Assembly (NCBI RefSeq): GCF_000275845.1
Contig: NW_006766889.1
Span: 932,923-996,922, forward strand
Direction of reading: 5' to 3'
DNA: 64,000 nucleotides
Source: Dichomitus squalens LYAD-421 SS1
Taxonomy: Eukaryota > Basidiomycota > Agaricomycetes > Polyporales > Polyporaceae
The notes beneath the pieces are model-generated. The model made no database searches. It worked only from the letters and a program-made list of their open reading frames with translations, and had not been told where the DNA came from. Shown here piece by piece: positions 59,073 to 64,000 of this stretch (position 1 is its first letter; the number at the start of each line of letters is the position of its first letter). The position numbers and the translations under genes were made by a program.

Positions 59073-62000
59073 ATGGATCAACTATGTGGTATGTCACTGC
59101 GGCGGGTCCGGGCAGTCGCACAGCAGAGCAGAGCTAATCGTATCTTCCCCACCTACACAGACGAGATCCTGCAGCTCATCCTCAACGAGCTGAACAGCCC
59201 CGCCGCGTTCGCCGCGCTCTCGAAACGCCACTATGAGTTCGGAAAGGATCCGTACGTGCGCGCGATGTACTTCCTCGCCCGCCACGGGCACATCCAGGCG
59301 CTGTACTGGGCTCTGGGGAGGGGTAGACTGCTGAACGAGAGGGTGCTCGATGTGAGTCTTTTGGTTGCGCGCCTCAATTTCCTTTTGCGCTTTTTCTTCG
59401 AGCTATCTGTCGGCTTCGACCATGTTCCCGTTGCATCCTTCTCCTCCCCGGGGAGCTGGCCTTTCTCGCTCTCATCCTTCCCCAGCGCTATCGTAGCTAG
59501 GGGCCCCCCGCTGCACGGGTTGGGTCTGGCACGGTATCACGTCATCCCCTCGGGGGGAAGCAAGCAAGCGTGGTGAGAGCTCGTCGGCTGTCAGCAAGGA
59601 ATGCTCAAGGTTCGAAACCTTGTAAGATCCGCTGGAGGAGTTCCTTTACCACTTCGGTCATGTCCCTTCCAGGCGAGAGGAACTGCACGCCGTGTGCCGC
59701 GCCCCCCTGTCACCTACGCTCACGCCGCGCGGGGGGCCGCAAAATGACTCGGCTGCGGTTGGTGGTGCACGCATGCTTGATCCTTGATGCTTCCGCCACA
59801 GACGCATGAAACGTTTGCGCCAGGACGCGGGGCGCACTGCAGGCGACGGGAGGCAGGATGGGATAATAGCGTGGACGTGCTGCGTGCGTGCATCCCGCGA
59901 TTCTGCCGCTGTCCCTTGTGGTCGCGGCCGCCGCCGGCGTGTCTGGCTATATGCGGGCTTCTGTCGTGCCACACGCCTCTGCATAGATGCCCCTCGTTTC
60001 GGTACGTGTTATGGGGACTCTGTGCGGCCGTTCGAATGACGGACACACATGCGTCGGCGGTCTGCGGGGGCCGTCGATGTGCCCGCACGATCTGGGCTGT
60101 CACGGGCTGAAGAGTGCGGATTATGCCCTTTTCCTTGCGAAGGAGGTTCTGGCATATCCCAGGTTGGCTTCGTCACTCTATGTCCACAGCCCGGGACAGG
60201 TGGACATGGTTTCGTTCCTAGCACATGAGAGATGCCGCAGATGCCGTACGGCAGCCGTACCTGGTAATTCCTCGAGATTTGTGGTTACGTCCAGGATGCG
60301 CATATTTGGGTCCTCGAGCTGTCTGTTGGCTCTGAGAAAAATGACTCCTGCTTGCAACGATCCAATCAACTTGGCTCGCAACCAGTAGAGTTGGCCTGAA
60401 AGAGCCTCGAAGCGTTCGTGGACGTCCGGGTAGATAGTTGGCCCGAGACTTTGTGTTTAGTGCCCCCGGCGCAGCTCTTGCAATAGCCGCAGTCTGCTGA
60501 TCATTGCTGACGCTGATCCACAGATCCTTTTGGGGAGCGGCGCCCACCTCTCGAGGTATCTGGCCCAAATGGCCATACACCACTATTTCCGCACACAGGT
60601 CTCCTTTATCAAGACGCGCTGGGTGCGGACGCTCACTCTCCCCGTCTTCACGCACTTCCTCTCCATCGCGTCGCGCATGTATGGCGACATCCCGGTGGGA
60701 AAGGGGGAAGACGACGGGACGATCCTGTCGCTGTTCTTGAAGCAGAGCAGGTTTCCGACCGAGTACCGAGCGGCCAAGTGGGAGCAGGTGCGGGATGTGG
60801 TTGAGAAATATAAGGTGCGTGGCCGCGGCACCTGCTACAGGCTCCGACAACTCAATCATGCGCGGGGACAGTTCATCCCGTTCTCGGATAGGGTGAGTGC
60901 TTTAAACTCTAATTCAAATGCGGAACGAAGGTTTGATGGTTCGGCACAATCCTCATAGGATCCTATGATGGCCCAGTATCCGCTCGTGCTTGCCATAGAG
61001 CCCCGTCTCCTGCCCTTTGCTCGACAGAACGGGTTCCATATGGATCGCAAGGTGTGTAGGCCATACGTCTAACGTGATCGCAGCAGTCCTGATGACGTCG
61101 CTCTGCGATAATCCAGTATCGAGATTTCGTCTTCCGCAGAATGTTTGAGAAGCCCGCCGTCATGTTTGAATCCCGGGCAGATGAGATTGTACAGAATGTA
61201 CGCGAGCTGTCGCGGCTAGACACTGAGTACGGTTCCGTTCCCTCACAAGCTCTGCCTGCTGTACGTCTGTGTCTTGCTCATGTCTCTTGCTTTGGCGTCG
61301 GTTCCGTGGGAGCAGCATGTTTCTCAGTCGGACGGTTGCGGCAGAGATCTGCATGGAAGCAAAGACGAACGAACCGGCGTACGCGGCGCTTAAGCGTCTC
61401 GACAAGGAAGGCGTTCTGCGCTTCGAGCTATCGTACGTCACCGTACCCCCTACACGTGTCTCTCAGGCTCACCCCCGTTATTTCTGACCAGCTCTGTCGT
61501 CCAGGACCTGATTAAGGCGAGTAGAGACCAGGGCTGCGGGCCAGACAGTCAAACTGACATACCCGGACAGCTTTTCCTGAACACTCGGTCCGTAACTACG
61601 ACACATACGGCTTCAGTCCTGCGGGTGCTCCATAAGGACTTCCCATCAGAGGACCCGACTGTCCGTCTTGTATTGCTACTCACCGTGTTCCTCTCCGACC
61701 CGTCACACCTTCCCGAGAGTCTTGTCCCGACGCCGAACACTGCAGGGCTCTTTGAGCGGTATGTCGAGTCGTGTAGCGACGAGATCGAGGACATGAACCT
61801 CGGTCCGCTCACTCGGAAGGACATCGTCGACATCCTCCTGAGCAAGTTCGTCCCGGAGCGCTTCGGAGGGATCCTCGAGTACGCCCGCTCGGTCCTGGAC
61901 CTCGATAAGGAGGCGATGCGGTGCGTCATCACCGAGGTCGCGCTCGGATGCCTTGAGATCGGATGCAAGGGAAGAATGCTCGCGAAGCTCGTCGCCACGT

Positions 62001-63819
62001 ACTCGTACCTTTCGGACGTCATCGCCTCGCACATCGTGAAGACCTACCGCATCCAGCTCGAGGACCTCCCGCCGGCGGAGGACGAGAAGGCGTGCAAGGA
62101 GTTCGCTGCGCCGCTGTGCGCCGACCTGCTCTTGATGCGGAAAGGTATCCCGATGACGTTCGAGGAAGTAGCTGCGCCGCTGGTTCCACCGACTGTGGAG
62201 CCTGCGCCCCCTCCTCAGCCTGAGTCAGAGCCTGCCGAGAACGAAGAGGAGGTCGGAGCGGGCGAAGATGAGGTCGAGGAGGGAGCGGAGGGTCCAGAAA
62301 CGCCTGCTGAAACCGAGGGCGAGGACCTGGTGCGTGCCTCCTGTCATGCGTGCGTCTCTTGGTGGCACCATTCGCTAAATTTCGCTCTCTTCATCTACGG
62401 CGGTTGTTAGGGTGTTATCGGCCAGGACACATTATCCGCCATGATCCGCAAAGACGAGATGCAGCCCTCACGCCGGAGGCGGTATCACGAGCTGTACACG
62501 AACTACCACGACAGCATCGGCAAGTTGCCTTATCCGGCCGGTATGTGGTTCCTCCGTCTCTGCGCCGCTGTCGCGAAGATCCGGCTGCTGCGGGATTTTT
62601 GCTTGTGAGACGTATTTCGGCTCACATACGGTTCTGTATTGTCTAGATTACACACAGGTCGGCACATGGATCCAGAACCATTATGGACACCTCAGTGCGG
62701 TCGCTGCAGTCATCCGTCTGCACGCGGTCATCAATCAGAACTACACGGTGCGTAGAGTTGGCTGGGCGCACGGCGTCCACACCGGTCTTCTCGAGCCGCT
62801 GGCTTATCGCTTCTGTTTGTTTTATTTCCATTTTATTTCCATGTACGCAAACCGCAGGTGCTGCATCACTATCTGTATAACGGGGACGGGCCGGCACACT
62901 CGGGCCGAGTACCGACGACGCTAAAGCAGTTCAAGATCCTCGCGCGTCTCGGCCGGACGCCGAGCATGTCACTCTACGACGATATCGAGGCAGGAACGGA
63001 GTTTTACTTCAGCGAGGAGGACTACCTCAGCCAGGAAGAGCTGAACGGCACTGCACAGCCCCCGTTAAAGAAGGCTACCCGGCGCGCGAAGGTGAAGTGC
63101 GAGGCTAGCCCCACTCCCGGACCGTCTTCCGCGGGCATGTCCACGTCGAGACGGGCGGAGGCAGCAGGGCCGAGTGCAGGGCCGAGTGCGGGCGCGGGCT
63201 CGCAGGGGCGAAAGCGGCCGCGTCGGAGTGTGGCGAGCTCGGTCAAATCGTACGTGGTGCCGGACAGCGACGACGAGGATATCGTGATGGAAGGGGAAGA
63301 CGATATCTTGCAGAAGTTTGCGAAGAAGCGTCGGCAGGAGACGAACATGCAACGATGGATCAAGCAGCTTGCGATCCTGTTCAAAGAGGAACAGCGAAAG
63401 GTATGTGTTTCCATGCTCCTTGGGACCCGTGCATCATGCATCATATGTCTCGGGAAATTGCGAGCTGCGCGCGACTTACGTGTTCTGTGCCCTTTTGTGT
63501 TGTTTTGCAGTACAACGAGAGGAAACGCCGGATACACACGTTGTCACCGCCGGGGGCGAAAGTGAAGGTGCCTAAGGTACGTGCTGCTTGCCGGAGCGAC
63601 GAAAATAGTGCTAATGAGTCTTGCCATGGGCACGCTGCACGCTAGACCGAGTTTCACAAGTCGCTTGCTTTCAATCTTCCCCGCTTGCGCCGGATCGATC
63701 GGGTGAGACGGGAAAAGCTGTATGGAACGGACATTGCGGACGTGGACATGAGCGAGAGCGACGAGGACGAGTATCAGTATCGGACCACGCGCTCGAAACG
63801 ACGCAAGGTAGAAAACTAG
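59073..63819 (+). CDS. Conserved uncharacterised mushroom protein with F-box-like N-terminus
   Basis: About 13 exons. Exon 1 is 16 nt (MDQLC), joined in phase to 59161-59351, giving MDQLCDEILQLILNELNSPA and KDPYVRAMYFLARHGHIQAL. After a 1,172-nt intron come SGAHLSRYLAQMAIHHYFRT and VRTLTLPVFTHFLSIASRMY. Later exons give FIPFSDRDPMMAQYPLVLAI, MFEKPAVMFESRADEIVQNV, VAAEICMEAKTNEPAYAALK, LTRKDIVDILLSKFVPERFG, an acidic linker, PYPADYTQVGTWIQNHYGHL and LKQFKILARLGRTPSMSLYD. The tail is basic, ending TTRSKRRKVEN, a likely nuclear signal. The start resembles an F-box; the rest is helical and matches uncharacterised Agaricomycete proteins I recall, with no catalytic motif. Roughly 900-1000 residues. 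Function unknown. Confidence 0.75.
59352..60523 (+). other. Unusually long intron (1,172 nt)
   Basis: Donor GTGAGT after ...LLNERVLD and acceptor CCACAG before ILLGSGAHLSRYL. Protein continuity across it is good, so it is a true intron rather than a gene boundary. Most other introns in the window are 45-90 nt. Inside I find no inverted repeats, no transposase frame and no RNA gene; a 5-bp stem with a 7-base loop at 59606-59622 imitates a tRNA T-arm but the rest of a tRNA is absent. Confidence 0.7.
61517..61570 (+). other. Likely GC-AG intron, 54 nt, in frame
   Basis: ATTAAG|GCGAGT at the 5' side and CCCGGACAG at the 3' side. Removing it joins VVQDLIK to LFLNTRSVTTTHT, which reads as one conserved segment. 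Its length is a multiple of three and it has no stop, so leaving it in adds 18 residues without changing the frame. Confidence 0.55.
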
Positions 63820-64000
63820 TTAGAGGCGTGGGACCAGCGCATCGCGTTTCCTCGTGGACGGTTGACGTGGCTGTTTCTGCCGCCTCTCCGCCATGGTTTG
63901 GGCCATCCATCTGGCACTGCACACAGAGAGTTTCGTTTCCATTCACGCACGGACATGAATCTTCCGCACACTACCACACCGCACTACGCATCCTTCGTTC
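63820..64000. other. 3' flank at the window edge
   Basis: Last 180 bases after the stop at 63819; expected 3' UTR. Nothing else seen. Confidence 0.5.

Noticed and set aside
58681..59193. 170-codon plus-strand frame as N-terminus of the last gene
   Set aside because: Its phase does not match the exon beginning at 59161. The ATG at 59073 in another frame gives phase 1 and the sense sequence MDQLCDEILQLI.
59606..59622. tRNA T-arm look-alike (5-bp stem, TTCGAAA loop)
   Set aside because: The 3' acceptor strand would be TAAGATC but no matching GATCTTA lies at tRNA distance upstream, and no anticodon arm fits. Taken as chance.

Overview
The window looks like nuclear DNA of a filamentous basidiomycete, most likely an Agaricomycete. 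It is GC-rich. Genes are cut by many short GT-AG introns (mostly about 45-90 nt). The recognisable proteins are fungal: Sok1/Tcp11, Spo71, BUD22, a Mug135-like domain, an RGS-membrane protein and an F-box protein. Several other families resemble uncharacterised mushroom proteins I recall. All calls come from reading the sequence and splicing by eye; no search was run.

Layout. 115-2109 NUDCD1-like CS-domain protein (+). 4981-2715 PP2C phosphatase (-). 8361-5468 a long disordered protein with a short Scm3/HJURP-like motif (-). 8362-12598 is gene-poor. 12599-16012 holds a possible 70-aa gene and two tandem paralogues ending in the same MYND-like zinc finger (+). 18371-16548 BUD22 (-). 19238-19782 Mug135-like exons (+). 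23648-20656 RGS/Rax1-like membrane protein (-). 24834-26633 F-box protein (+). 28543-26981 Ser-rich single-pass membrane protein (-). 33311-30385 Sok1/Tcp11 (-). 33312-38682 is a second long stretch with no supportable gene. 40951-38683 V-ATPase subunit B (-). 45680-41202 tubulin cofactor D (-).

45806-48250 is an island of two non-autonomous DNA transposons side by side. The first has 65-bp inverted repeats and an 8-bp target duplication and carries a decayed ABC-F ATPase fragment. The second has 180-bp near-identical inverted repeats flanked by TA. Right after it begins the Spo71 PH-domain gene (48299-51875, +).

From 52146 to 58518 lies a dense run with four nuclear genes for mitochondrial proteins: uS12m, uL29m, SDHAF1 and NDUFAF6-like. 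The Nse2 SUMO ligase gene sits among them. The window ends with a many-exon gene (59073-63819, +) of an uncharacterised F-box-like family. It has a 1.17-kb intron and a likely GC-AG intron.

The genes are mostly unrelated housekeeping and signalling functions, as is usual in fungal chromosomes. Exceptions are the mitochondrial cluster with its divergent SDHAF1/NDUFAF6 promoter and the tandem zinc-finger pair. The most notable material is the transposon island with the captured ABC-F fragment.
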